From positions 62,001-126,000 of the forward strand of contig NZ_SNWQ01000017.1 of assembly GCF_004361855.1 (NCBI RefSeq): a DNA stretch of 64,000 bases, in the 5' to 3' direction. A model generated the notes under the pieces. It did not search any database. It was not told the origin of the DNA and was given only the letters and a program-made list of their open reading frames with translations. This DNA is from Kribbella caucasensis (GTDB taxonomy: Bacteria; Actinomycetota; Actinomycetes; Propionibacteriales; Kribbellaceae). Shown here piece by piece: positions 34,453 to 42,398 of the stretch. Position 1 is the first letter of the stretch. Every line of letters begins with the position of its first letter. The position numbers and the translations under genes are program-made.

Positions 34453-35735
34453 GCGAGACAACGACCACCCCCGATACCGTCCGGGTCCCGGCGCCCGCGA
34501 CGATCGAGGCTCCGGCCGACCGGATCCGGCGGTTGCGGATCGGCGGCGTGATGCTGGTGTTCGCGCTGATCGGGCTCGGGCTGGCGATCTTCACGAAGAG
34601 CGGCCAGGCGACATTCCAACTGGTCTCGGGCGACCTGCAGAACAACCTGCTCGGCGTCCCGGCGCAAGGCACGGCCCTGCTGCTGGGGATCCTCGGTCTG
34701 GTCGCGGCCGTGGCGTATGTGCTCCGCCGCGTCCCGCAGAGGTACTCCGGCTGGCTGGCCGCAGTACTGGGGATCTGCTTCATCGGTGCGTTCCTGTGCT
34801 GGGCGGCGGCGGGCAAGACGTTCCCGTTGGCGAACCAGTTCCAGGGCACGCTGAACTTCGCGACGCCGCTGATCCTCGGCGCGCTGGCCGGTGTGCTGTG
34901 CGAGCGCGCGGGCGTCATCAACATCGCGATCGAGGGCCAGTTCCTGGTCGGAGCCTTCACCGCGGCGGTCGTCGCCAGTACTACGGACAGCGCGGCAGCG
35001 GCGTTGGTCGCGGCGGCGCTCACGGGTGTCGCGATGGCCTGGCTGCTCGCGGTCTTCTCGATCAAGTACCTTGTCAACCAGGTGGTTCTCGGCGTCGTCC
35101 TGGTGGTCTTCGCGTCCGGTGTCACCGGCTACCTGTTCGACCAGTTCCTGCAGGAGGACGCGAGTCTGAACACGCCCGAGGTTCTGTCTGCGGTGAAGAT
35201 CCCGGGGCTGGGCGACATCCCGTTCATCGGGCCGATCTTGTTCCAGCAAACCGTGCTGGTGTACCTGACCTACATCGCGGTCGCTGTCGTCACCTTCATG
35301 CTCTTCCAGACCCGCTGGGGTTTGCGGGTCCGCGCGGTCGGCGAGCACCCGAAGGCGGCCGACACGGTCGGCATCAAGGTGAAGCGGGTCCGGTACTCGG
35401 CGGTGCTGTGGGCGGGCGTGCTCGCCGGCCTCGGTGGTGCGTTCTTCACGGTCGGGTTCGCGGGCTCGTTCAACAAGGATATGACCGCGGGTAACGGGTT
35501 CATCGCGCTGGCCGCGTTGATCATGGGCCGCTGGCACCCGATCGGGGCGATGGTGGCCGCGTTGTTCTTCGGCTTCGCCACCCAACTGCAGTCCCAGCTG
35601 CAGGTCATCCAGACCCCGATCCCGGGCGAGTTGTTGCTGATGGCCCCTTACCTGGCGACCGTGATCGCGGTGGCCGGTCTGGTGGGACGAGTCCGCGCTC
35701 CGAAGGCCGATGGTGAGCCCTACGTCACCGAATGA
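34449..35735 (+). CDS. Nucleoside ABC transporter permease 2
   Basis: 428 residues from ATG 34449, in ATGA overlap with permease 1. An N-terminal hydrophilic stretch of 25 residues precedes about ten membrane segments. 'LAGVLCERAGVINIAIEGQF' is the second-permease hallmark (NupC/YufQ), and 'NQVVLGVVLVVFASGVTGYL' and 'GFIALAALIMGRWHPIGAM' are conserved. The 3' end overlaps the cytidine deaminase start by 26 bases, so transport and catabolism are translationally linked. Confidence 0.92.
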   Translation: MSETTTTPDTVRVPAPATIEAPADRIRRLRIGGVMLVFALIGLGLAIFTKSGQATFQLVSGDLQNNLLGVPAQGTALLLGILGLVAAVAYVLRRVPQRYSGWLAAVLGICFIGAFLCWAAAGKTFPLANQFQGTLNFATPLILGALAGVLCERAGVINIAIEGQFLVGAFTAAVVASTTDSAAAALVAAALTGVAMAWLLAVFSIKYLVNQVVLGVVLVVFASGVTGYLFDQFLQEDASLNTPEVLSAVKIPGLGDIPFIGPILFQQTVLVYLTYIAVAVVTFMLFQTRWGLRVRAVGEHPKAADTVGIKVKRVRYSAVLWAGVLAGLGGAFFTVGFAGSFNKDMTAGNGFIALAALIMGRWHPIGAMVAALFFGFATQLQSQLQVIQTPIPGELLLMAPYLATVIAVAGLVGRVRAPKADGEPYVTE

Positions 35736-36120
35736 GGTCGACTGGGCGGCGTTGCGGAAGGTCGCCGTCGAGATGATGGGCCGCGCCTACGCGCCGTACT
35801 CCGGGTACCCGGTCGGCGCGGCGGCGTACGTGGACGACGGCCGGATCGTTGCCGGGTGCAACGTGGAGAACGCGTCGTACGGGCTGACCCTGTGCGCCGA
35901 GTGCGGGCTGGTGTCCGAGCTGCACCGGACCGGGGGTGGACGGCTGGTCGCGTTCACCTGCGTGGACCACAACGGCGACCTGCTGACGCCGTGCGGGCGG
36001 TGTCGCCAGCTGCTTCATGAGCACGGTGGTCCGGGGTTGCTGATCGAAACGGCTAGCGGCAGCCGCCCGCTGCGCGAGTTGCTGCCCGACGCGTTCGGGC
36101 CGGAGAACCTGGAGGAGTGA
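35710..36120 (+). CDS. cdd: Cytidine deaminase
   Basis: 136 residues from ATG 35710, within the end of the permease gene; GTG 35713 is an alternative start. Zinc site: 'LTLCAECGLV' (Cys ligand and the proton-shuttling Glu) and 'LTPCGRCRQLLHEHGG' (two Cys ligands). 'GCNVENASYGLTLCAE' is the substrate-binding stretch of homotetrameric cytidine deaminases. It turns cytidine or deoxycytidine into uridine or deoxyuridine, which the neighbouring phosphorylase can split. Length is normal for the family. Confidence 0.93.
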   Translation: MVSPTSPNEVDWAALRKVAVEMMGRAYAPYSGYPVGAAAYVDDGRIVAGCNVENASYGLTLCAECGLVSELHRTGGGRLVAFTCVDHNGDLLTPCGRCRQLLHEHGGPGLLIETASGSRPLRELLPDAFGPENLEE

Positions 36121-36121
36121 C

Positions 36122-37399
36122 GTGAGCTTCGACGCTGTCGACGTGATCCGGACCAAGCGGGACAAGGGTGAGCTGAGCGATGCCCAGATCGACTGGGTGA
36201 TCGACGCGTACACGCGCGGCGCGGTCGCGGAGGAGCAGATGTCGTCGCTGGCGATGGCGATCCTGCTGAACGGGATGAACCGGCGCGAGATCGCCCGCTG
36301 GACCGCCGCGATGATCGCTTCGGGTGAGCGGATGGACTTCGGCAAGCTGTCCCGGCCGACCGCGGACAAGCACTCCACCGGCGGCGTCGGCGACAAGATC
36401 ACGTTGCCGCTGGCGCCCCTCGTCGCGGCCTGCGGTGTCGCCGTACCGCAGCTGTCGGGGCGCGGTCTCGGGCACACCGGCGGGACGCTGGACAAGCTGG
36501 AGTCGATCCCTGGGTGGCGGGCGGCGCTGACCAACGACGAGATGATGCGTCAGCTGGAGGACGTCGGTGCGGTGATCTGCGCGGCCGGGGACGGGCTGGC
36601 GCCGGCGGACAAGAAGCTCTACGCGCTGCGCGACGTGACCGGCACGGTCGAGGCGATCCCGTTGATCGCCAGCTCGATCATGAGCAAGAAGATCGCCGAG
36701 GGGACCGGTGCGCTGGTGCTCGACGTGAAGGTCGGGACCGGCGCGTTCATGAAGGAGCTCGCCGACGCCCGTGAGCTGGCCGAGACGATGGTTGCGCTGG
36801 GCACCGATGCCGGGGTGAAGACGGTCGCGCTGCTGACCGACATGTCCACGCCGCTCGGTCTGACGGCGGGGCATGCCCTGGAAGTCCGTGAATCGCTGGA
36901 AGTGCTCGCGGGCGGCGGTCCGGCGGATGTGGTCGAGCTGACGGTCGCGCTGGCGAGCGAGATGCTGGCCGCGGCCGGGGTCACGGACGTGGATCCGGCG
37001 TCGAAGTTGCGGGACGGCTCGGCGATGGATGTCTGGCGGCAGATGATCGCCGCCCAGGAAGGCGACCCCGACGCGCCGTTGCCCGTCGCTCCCGAGCAGC
37101 ACGTGGTGACGGCCGACGCGTCCGGCGTACTGACTCGCCTGGACGCTCTCGCCGTCGGCATCGCCGCGTGGCGCTTGGGCGCCGGCCGGGCCCGTAAGGA
37201 GGACCCGGTCTCCGCGGTCGCAGGCGTCGAGCTCCACGCCAAACCCGGCGAAGAGGTCACCGCCGGTCAGCCCCTACTCACCCTGCACACCGAAGACGCC
37301 ACCCGCTTCGACCGAGCCCTCGACGCCCTGGCCGACGCCGTCGAGGTCGGTACGTCGGCCCCCGACCGCCGCCTGATCATCGACCGGGTGACCGCCTGA
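36122..37399 (+). CDS. deoA: Thymidine/pyrimidine-nucleoside phosphorylase
   Basis: 425 residues from GTG 36122, one base after the deaminase stop. The glycosyltransferase-family-3 signature is clear: 'DKHSTGGVGDKITLPLAPLV', 'PQLSGRGLGHTGGTLDKLES', then 'ADKKLYALRDVTGTVEAIPL' and 'SSIMSKKIAEGTGALVLDVK'. The C-terminal PYNP domain ('RKEDPVSAVAGVELHAKPGE') is present. It phosphorolyses thymidine or uridine to base and (deoxy)ribose-1-phosphate. It is the last gene of the nucleoside uptake and salvage operon. Confidence 0.95.
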   Translation: MSFDAVDVIRTKRDKGELSDAQIDWVIDAYTRGAVAEEQMSSLAMAILLNGMNRREIARWTAAMIASGERMDFGKLSRPTADKHSTGGVGDKITLPLAPLVAACGVAVPQLSGRGLGHTGGTLDKLESIPGWRAALTNDEMMRQLEDVGAVICAAGDGLAPADKKLYALRDVTGTVEAIPLIASSIMSKKIAEGTGALVLDVKVGTGAFMKELADARELAETMVALGTDAGVKTVALLTDMSTPLGLTAGHALEVRESLEVLAGGGPADVVELTVALASEMLAAAGVTDVDPASKLRDGSAMDVWRQMIAAQEGDPDAPLPVAPEQHVVTADASGVLTRLDALAVGIAAWRLGAGRARKEDPVSAVAGVELHAKPGEEVTAGQPLLTLHTEDATRFDRALDALADAVEVGTSAPDRRLIIDRVTA

Positions 37400-37420
37400 A
37401 CCCAGGTGGTTGACGCGGGG

Positions 37421-38101
37421 TCAGCCGGACTTGCTGGTCAGGCGGGTGTACTGCTGTTTGGCCAAGGTGCGGGCGAGGGCGGTGTCCGGGACCAGGGTGG
37501 TCTCGAGTTCGCCGACCTGGCGGACCCTGATCTGGACGAGCATCGCGCCGACCACGAAGCTGACCTCGGCGACCGCTTCGGACTGCTCCGCGGTGCCGGT
37601 GATGCCGACCCGCTGGTCGCTGAAGGCCTGCGGTACGCCGGGGACGGCGAACTTCATGGTGTGCGACTGCTGGTTCCAGAAACCGAGCTGCAGGTACTTC
37701 GCCTTCTTGGCCGAGCCGGTCTTGAACAGCTGGACCGTGTACTGCTTCTGCCGGTCCGGGCTCATCCGCGCGGCCTGGTAGCCCTCGGTGAAGGTCGCGT
37801 TGAGCAGGAGAGCCCGGTCCTCCGCCTGGAACGCGGAGACGGTGTCGAGGTACGACGCCAGCTTGAACGGGCCGCTCATCTCACGCGAGTCGGCGACGTA
37901 ACCCTTCGGTACGACGATCAACCCGGCTATCCCGCCCTTCAGGGCGTCAGCGGGTGCCGACGCCGCTCCGGGAGCCGGCGCGGCCTGGCGGCCGGAGCTT
38001 CCAGAGCTGGTCAGGGCGCCGGCGTCACCTCCCGCACAGCCGGACACACCGAGGACGGCACACAAGAGCACAGCGGTCATGCCCGGCGCTTTCCGCCTCA
38101 C
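37421..38101 (-). CDS. Secreted lipoprotein of unknown function
   Basis: 226 residues from GTG 38101, with GGAGGAAT directly upstream. The signal peptide ends in the lipobox 'VLGVSGCAGG'; a Ser/Gly/Ala/Pro-rich linker follows. The folded part has 'YVADSREMSGPFKLASYLDT', 'GYQAARMSPDRQKQYTVQLF', 'GITGTAEQSEAVAEVSFVVG', a pattern of small actinobacterial surface lipoproteins I cannot name. It converges with deoA. Confidence 0.65.
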   Translation of the reverse strand: MRRKAPGMTAVLLCAVLGVSGCAGGDAGALTSSGSSGRQAAPAPGAASAPADALKGGIAGLIVVPKGYVADSREMSGPFKLASYLDTVSAFQAEDRALLLNATFTEGYQAARMSPDRQKQYTVQLFKTGSAKKAKYLQLGFWNQQSHTMKFAVPGVPQAFSDQRVGITGTAEQSEAVAEVSFVVGAMLVQIRVRQVGELETTLVPDTALARTLAKQQYTRLTSKSG

Positions 38102-38242
38102 GATTCCTCCGCAGGTCAGGGGATTCCGCGCCGATGCCATCAGACGAAGGTGAACACCAGGCGAATGCACTATGTGTAAGGCATTCGCTGCGCTCCGAAG
38201 CCTGGGACGTCCTATGTACTGTCGCATCGACCCCCAATCTTC

Positions 38243-38860
38243 TCAAGCGTTCTGGGCGGTGGCCAGCAAGTCCGCGATGCGGCGGCGGGCGGCTTTGGGC
38301 GGGAGGGGTTCGCAACCGGCATCGATGCAGCGGCGGACCACTCGGGGGTCGTCCTGCAGCAGGCGCAAGCCCCGGCGTAACAGGGTGAACGGTGGTTTGC
38401 GGTGCTCGCGGAGATCGCGCTGGAACCGCCGGATGAACGTGACCAGCCGGTGGTGCCGCACGCAGATCGCGGCCGCCAGCAGCCCGCGGGACCGGAGTTC
38501 GCCCGCGATCTGGTCCGCGAAGATGCCCTCGGCAATCACCAGCGGCCGCCCGTCGGTCGACACCACCCGATGCCCGACCGTCGCGTCCACGGCGATGTCG
38601 TAGATCGGCATGTCCGCCGCCCCCGTCGTACAGAGCCGTTCCAGCGCCTCCACCGCGCGCGCCGCGTCCCACGATCCCGGGTCGTCCCAGTCGACGATCC
38701 CGAGCGACGACCGGGGCATCGCCTCGTCGTCCCCGTCCCGGTAGAAGTCGTCCAGCCGCACCACCGGCAACCCCACGACCTCAGCCAGGTGCGACTTCCC
38801 CGCCCCCGAAGGCCCCGCCAACAACACCACCCGAGCACTCACCGCCCCATTCTCGTCCAT
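38243..38860 (-). CDS. Uridine kinase-like P-loop NTPase
   Basis: 205 residues from ATG 38860; the extra 20 residues of the open frame upstream are not protein-like. Walker A 'LLAGPSGAGKSHLAE', 'VRLDDFYRDGDDEAMP', 'IVDWDDPGSWD' and 'LVIAEGIFADQIAGE' match uridine kinase/phosphoribulokinase-type nucleoside kinases in order and spacing. It likely phosphorylates uridine or cytidine, which fits the salvage operon next door, but it is not in the same transcription unit and substrate is not proven. Confidence 0.75.
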   Translation of the reverse strand: MDENGAVSARVVLLAGPSGAGKSHLAEVVGLPVVRLDDFYRDGDDEAMPRSSLGIVDWDDPGSWDAARAVEALERLCTTGAADMPIYDIAVDATVGHRVVSTDGRPLVIAEGIFADQIAGELRSRGLLAAAICVRHHRLVTFIRRFQRDLREHRKPPFTLLRRGLRLLQDDPRVVRRCIDAGCEPLPPKAARRRIADLLATAQNA

Positions 38861-38890
38861 CCGCCCGCCCGGACGGGCGGATGGCGGGGA

Positions 38891-38957
38891 GCTTGAACAA
38901 GAAACGGTGGGCTTGAACAAGCTATTTGGGGGTCACGGTCCCGGCTTCTTGTTCAAG
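38891..38957. repeat. TTGAACAAG intergenic repeat cluster
   Basis: GCTTGAACAAG occurs at 38891-38901 and 38911-38921, and an inverted copy CTTGTTCAAG at 38948-38957, so the outer arms can form a hairpin. A related palindrome with GTGAACAAG lies at 50988-51049. This may be a dispersed intergenic repeat family. Confidence 0.45.
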
Positions 38958-38965
38958 GTCCCGCC

Positions 38966-39253
38966 GTGGTCGCCTCGATCACCCAAATGCCGCTCGTCGG
39001 GGACGACACGCGGGTGTTCAGCCGCCGCGGGGGTCTGGCGGTCATCGGCCTCGCCGTACTCATGATCCTGATCGTGATGCTGAGCCAGTACGACTTCGGC
39101 ACGTGGCCCGTCTGGTCGGCCATCTTCGTACCGTACGGAGTCCGCCGCCTCGAGGACGCCTACCGCCAAGGCGCCGAGGAGGGCCGTCTGATCGCCAAGG
39201 CCAGGGCTGCGGAGCGGCAGAAAGCCGGAACACCTCAGCAGCCCGGCGACTAA
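38966..39253 (+). CDS. Small membrane protein
   Basis: 95 residues from GTG 38966. One or two membrane segments ('GLAVIGLAVLMILIVMLS' and 'WPVWSAIFVPYGVRRL') are followed by a charged, Ala-rich cytoplasmic tail. No family is recognised. The start lies close behind the TTGAACAAG repeat and has no clear ribosome-binding site, so the exact start is unsure. Confidence 0.45.
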   Translation: MVASITQMPLVGDDTRVFSRRGGLAVIGLAVLMILIVMLSQYDFGTWPVWSAIFVPYGVRRLEDAYRQGAEEGRLIAKARAAERQKAGTPQQPGD

Positions 39254-39257
39254 GGGC

Positions 39258-39416
39258 TTACTCGACCTGGGCCATTGCCAGTAGGGCTTCTCGGTTGAGG
39301 GTGTCGAGCATGTGGGGGTGGGCGGTTCGGGCGTGTTCGAACGCCGCTTCGATGAGCTCGTCCTCGGTGTTGCCGCGGATGAGGTAGCCACACGAGCACG
39401 GGATGAGATACGCCAT
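39258..39416 (-). CDS. DUF1059-like small protein, paralogue 1
   Basis: 52 residues from ATG 39416, with GAAAGGA at good spacing. 'MAYLIPCSCGYLIRGNTEDE' then 'LIEAAFEHARTAHPHMLDTL' and 'LLAMAQVE' fit the DUF1059 pattern (CxCGxxxRGxxxDELxxxAxxHxxxxH). The gene is too short for a usual length cut-off and is easily missed. It keeps the CSCG cysteine pair. It lies directly behind a 52-residue paralogue in the same direction, probably as one unit. Confidence 0.7.
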   Translation of the reverse strand: MAYLIPCSCGYLIRGNTEDELIEAAFEHARTAHPHMLDTLNREALLAMAQVE

Positions 39417-39452
39417 GGCATGTCCTTTCCCCAAATCATCTTGCCATCAGCA

Positions 39453-39611
39453 TCAGGCTTCGACGGCTTGGGCGAGTAGCTGGTCGCGGGTGACCTTGCC
39501 GACCAGGTCGGGGTGGGCCTCGCGGAGGTGCCGCTCGGCGTTGGCGATCAGCTCGTCGTCGTTGTCGCCGCGCACGACGTAACCGTCGTCGCAGTTGATG
39601 ACCTTGGCCAT
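39453..39611 (-). CDS. DUF1059 small protein, paralogue 2
   Basis: 52 residues from ATG 39611, with AGAGGAG upstream. 'MAKVINCDDGYVVRGDNDDE' and 'LIANAERHLREAHPDLVGKV' followed by 'RDQLLAQAVEA' are a full DUF1059 domain. In this copy the usual second Cys of CxCG is Asp (CDDG). Same length as the downstream paralogue, so a local duplication is likely. Role unknown; the gene diverges from a SARP-type regulator. Confidence 0.75.
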   Translation of the reverse strand: MAKVINCDDGYVVRGDNDDELIANAERHLREAHPDLVGKVTRDQLLAQAVEA

Positions 39612-39737
39612 GATGTTCTCCTCTGAACCGGGCCGGCGTCCTTCGCCGGCCTCGAGGTCCACGCTGCCGCGCTACCTTTGACATGGCCTTGCGCAAACCT
39701 TGCAGGCTCCTTGTGGAGGCGCACCACGACGAATCGG

Positions 39738-40481
39738 GTGCAGTTGTGCGGTCGGCTCGTGATAGAACTCGACGGCTCACGGGTCGAGACGGCGCTGCCC
39801 GGCAAGCAGGGCCGGCTCGTGTTCGCCTATCTCGCGGTCAATCCCCGCCGCCCGGTTCCCCGGGACGAGTTGATGACCGCGCTCTGGCCGGACGCACTGC
39901 CCCCGGCCGCATCGTCGTCACTCTCGGCCGTGCTGTCCCGACTTCGCAGAGTGCTGGGGCCTGACCGGCTGGCCGGGCGCGACAGCTGCGAGCTGTGGCT
40001 GCCGTCCGACACGCTCGTCGACGTGGAGTCAGCGCTCAGGTTCGTCCACCTGGCCGAGTCCATGCTCGCCGCGGGACGGTACGCCGAGGCGTGGTGGGCC
40101 GCCGCGACGCCGATGTACGTCAGCGCCCGCACCTTCCTGCCCGGACACGAGGGTGGGTGGATCGATGACTGGCGGCGCGAGCTGGAGGAGGTTCACCTCC
40201 GGGCCGTCGAGGTCTACACCACCGCAAGTCTCCGGATCGGGGGCGGTGAGATCGTCCAGGCCGCACGGCTCGGGCGCGAACTGGTTGCCGAGGCCCCGTA
40301 CCGCGAGAGCGGGTACCGGCTCCTGATGAAGGCGTTGGCCGCACAGGGCAACATCGCCGAGGCGCTGCGGGTCTACGAGGAACTGCGCTTCCGCCTCGCC
40401 GACGAACTCGGTGCCGATCCGTCGCCGGCGACCCAGTCCGTGCATCGCCGCCTCCTCAACAGCGATCTGCTAGCTGAGTAG
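39738..40481 (+). CDS. SARP/BTAD-family transcriptional regulator
   Basis: 247 residues if started at GTG 39738; TTG 39711 and TTG 39678 are in-frame alternatives and none has a well-placed ribosome-binding site. An OmpR-type winged helix ('GKQGRLVFAYLAVNPRRPVP', 'LSAVLSRLRRVLG', about 1-95) precedes the bacterial transcriptional activation domain ('YTTASLRIGGGEIVQAARLG', 'RESGYRLLMKALAAQGNIAE', 'YEELRFRLADELGADPSP'). It is a short stand-alone SARP without NB-ARC. No antibiotic cluster is nearby; its targets may include the divergent DUF1059 genes. Confidence 0.82.
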   Translation: MQLCGRLVIELDGSRVETALPGKQGRLVFAYLAVNPRRPVPRDELMTALWPDALPPAASSSLSAVLSRLRRVLGPDRLAGRDSCELWLPSDTLVDVESALRFVHLAESMLAAGRYAEAWWAAATPMYVSARTFLPGHEGGWIDDWRRELEEVHLRAVEVYTTASLRIGGGEIVQAARLGRELVAEAPYRESGYRLLMKALAAQGNIAEALRVYEELRFRLADELGADPSPATQSVHRRLLNSDLLAE

Positions 40482-41270
40482 CGCCTGGCGAAGTGCGCTG
40501 GCGTGGGTGGTGAACCAGTGGTTGGTTCGGTCGGTGAGGTCCGCTTCGCCGGTGGTCCAGCGCTGGCGGAACCACGGGTGGCCCGTCTCGGCGCCGCGGC
40601 GTACATAGTCCATGCACCAGACGTGGTTGAGCGCGGCGGCGTCGACCAGGCGCAGACGGTCCGCCTCGCCCAACCCGTAGCTGTCGGCGAAGCGTCGGAG
40701 CCGAGTCAGGGCGCGGCCACGACGGGGATCGTTGATATCGGCATCAGGTCGCAGCGGCGCCCACAGCCGGATCGCGGTGGCGACGTCCCACAGTGCCGAA
40801 CCAGGTCCGGCGAGGTCGAAGTCGATCAGGGCGACCGCCACGCCGTCGCGGAACACGACGTTGTCCAGGTTCGGATCATTGTGGCTGACCATGCCCTCGA
40901 CGTACGCCGGTGGCACCGGCTCGGCCCACTCGAAAGTGTCCGGGTCGAAGCCCGCGACCGCCGAGTGATAGCGACGAAGCAGCTGCGCGACGCTGTCGAG
41001 CGCGGCGTCCGTCATCGACCAGTCCGGGTACGGCGGCGTGACCGTCTCGCCCGGCAGGAACGACAACACCTCACGGCCTTGAGCGTCGACGCCGAGGAGG
41101 GTCGGTGCGCCGTTGCCACCGCCGCTGAAACCGACCCGCTCCAGATGCTGGAGCAGCGCGTGGGTGGCGGTGCTGCTCGGGCGCAGCGGGCGGCGAACGG
41201 TGTCGCCGACCCGCACCACCAGGCCGCGGTTGGCGGTACCGCCGAGCAGCTGGGTCTCGACCTCGGGCAC
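40470..41270 (-). CDS. Aminoglycoside phosphotransferase (APH)-family kinase
   Basis: 266 residues from GTG 41270. The catalytic Brenner motif 'MVSHNDPNLDNVVFRDG' (HxDxxxxN) and the metal-binding 'ALIDFDLAGPGSALWDVATA' are intact, so it should be an active small-molecule kinase. The family includes resistance enzymes and many kinases of unknown substrate; nothing here shows which. The 3' end overlaps the SARP gene on the other strand by 12 bases. Confidence 0.82.
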   Translation of the reverse strand: MPEVETQLLGGTANRGLVVRVGDTVRRPLRPSSTATHALLQHLERVGFSGGGNGAPTLLGVDAQGREVLSFLPGETVTPPYPDWSMTDAALDSVAQLLRRYHSAVAGFDPDTFEWAEPVPPAYVEGMVSHNDPNLDNVVFRDGVAVALIDFDLAGPGSALWDVATAIRLWAPLRPDADINDPRRGRALTRLRRFADSYGLGEADRLRLVDAAALNHVWCMDYVRRGAETGHPWFRQRWTTGEADLTDRTNHWFTTHASALRQALLS

Positions 41271-41275
41271 GCCGT

Positions 41276-42235
41276 TCAGTCAACCTCATCCAGCAGCGCC
41301 TTCGCGAGCGGGGTATGGGTGACGATTCCGTTGACCAGGCCGCTGCGCACCGCGACGCGGACCGCCTCGACCTTCGCCATCCCGTAGGGAATCGCGATCA
41401 CCTCGTCGATCGCATCCATCTGCGCGGCGCTGATCGCGATCACCCGGTCCGTGACCCGGCTCTGGACCGGCTCGCCATCGGCACTGACGAACACCCCGGA
41501 GATGTCGGCGACGACTCCCCGACGGCCCAGCTGCTCACGAGCCTTGTCGTCCATCGCGTCGAACAGCGTCGACTGGCCGGCCTCCCAGGACCCCAGCCCG
41601 ACCACCGCCTTGGTCACCGATTCGAAATGCCCGATCGCGTCGGCCACCTCGGGTTGCTGCCGCAGCGCTCGCGCCGTGGCCGCATCCGGTACGACGAGCG
41701 GGGCGTAGAAGAGGTACGCCGGTCCGCCCGACAGCCGCGCGACGTGTCGCACCAGCTCGACCGAGTTCGCGTCGACGTCCGGCCGGGTCAGGGCACCCGT
41801 GAGCTGTACGACGGGAACGGGTGCCAGCGAGGTCAACTGTTCGGTCATCGCGGTCACCGCCCGGGCCCACGCGAGCCCGAGAACGTCCTCGGCGGTGACG
41901 ATCTCCGACAGCAGATCGGCGGCGGCCTTGCCGAGCTGGAGACGCAGGGCGGCGGGGTCCTCCTCGGGGGTGTCCACCACGATCGCGCGCCGGAGTCCGA
42001 GCGCCTCCTGCAGCCGGGCGGAGAGGTCGAGGTCGATCGCGCCGGGATGGCTGATCTCGATCCGCACCAGCCCGCTGCTGCGCGCCTGGTCGAGCAGCCG
42101 CGCCACCTTGAACCGGCTGAGCCGGAACTCGTCGGCGATCTCGACCTTGGAGCGGCCGTCGACGTAGTACCGGCGCGCGATCGACGCCGTCAGGACGAGC
42201 TGTGCCGGCCCGCCGGCAAAGCTGCTCGGCTCCAT
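41276..42235 (-). CDS. SorC/DeoR-type sugar-responsive transcriptional regulator
   Basis: 319 residues from ATG 42235, with GGGGAGG at good spacing. An N-terminal helix-turn-helix ('YYVDGRSKVEIADEFRLSRF', about 20-60) is joined to a sugar-phosphate-binding SorC domain ('DVLGLAWARAVTAMTEQL', 'VVGLGSWEAGQSTLFDAM', 'VIAISAAQMDAIDEVIAIPY'). Regulators of this group sense phosphorylated sugars. It diverges from the polyol operon; the two palindromes between them are its likely sites, so it would control that operon and itself. Confidence 0.88.
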   Translation of the reverse strand: MEPSSFAGGPAQLVLTASIARRYYVDGRSKVEIADEFRLSRFKVARLLDQARSSGLVRIEISHPGAIDLDLSARLQEALGLRRAIVVDTPEEDPAALRLQLGKAAADLLSEIVTAEDVLGLAWARAVTAMTEQLTSLAPVPVVQLTGALTRPDVDANSVELVRHVARLSGGPAYLFYAPLVVPDAATARALRQQPEVADAIGHFESVTKAVVGLGSWEAGQSTLFDAMDDKAREQLGRRGVVADISGVFVSADGEPVQSRVTDRVIAISAAQMDAIDEVIAIPYGMAKVEAVRVAVRSGLVNGIVTHTPLAKALLDEVD

Positions 42236-42246
42236 CGGTCCTCCCC

Positions 42247-42258
42247 GCTCATATGAGC
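42247..42258. promoter_or_regulatory. GCTCATATGAGC palindrome 1 (operator)
   Basis: Perfect 12-base palindrome starting 12 bases upstream of the regulator's ATG. An identical copy is at 42337. A binding protein here would block the regulator's own ribosome access or promoter. Confidence 0.75.
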
Positions 42259-42287
42259 ATGCGTGCGCCCTAGTGTTGCACAGACTC

Positions 42288-42293
42288 TTGACA
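42288..42293 (+). promoter_or_regulatory. TTGACA -35 box of the polyol operon
   Basis: Exact consensus between the two palindromes and reading toward the transporter genes. The -10 about 17-18 bases on (TTCACT/TCACTC) is poor, as would suit an activated or tightly regulated promoter. Confidence 0.4.
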
Positions 42294-42336
42294 GGCACAT
42301 CCGTTCCCGGTTCACTCATGCTGTGAGCAGAGCCCT

Positions 42337-42348
42337 GCTCATATGAGC
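42337..42348. promoter_or_regulatory. GCTCATATGAGC palindrome 2 (operator)
   Basis: Second exact copy of the palindrome, centre to centre 90 bases from the first and 51 bases before the binding-protein gene. It lies downstream of the TTGACA, in a place where bound protein would block transcription. Confidence 0.75.
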
Positions 42349-42398
42349 GAACCCTGACCGACAACGTCTCTTGACTGACACACACAGAGGAGCGGCTC

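Noticed and set aside
32884..35585. Two long minus-strand frames opposite the nucleoside permeases
   Set aside because: Arg/Gln/Asp-rich shadows of membrane-protein genes; the plus-strand frames carry clear transporter motifs.
39678..39683. TTGACA as the SARP promoter
   Set aside because: No acceptable -10 lies 16-18 bases downstream and the hexamer overlaps possible early codons.
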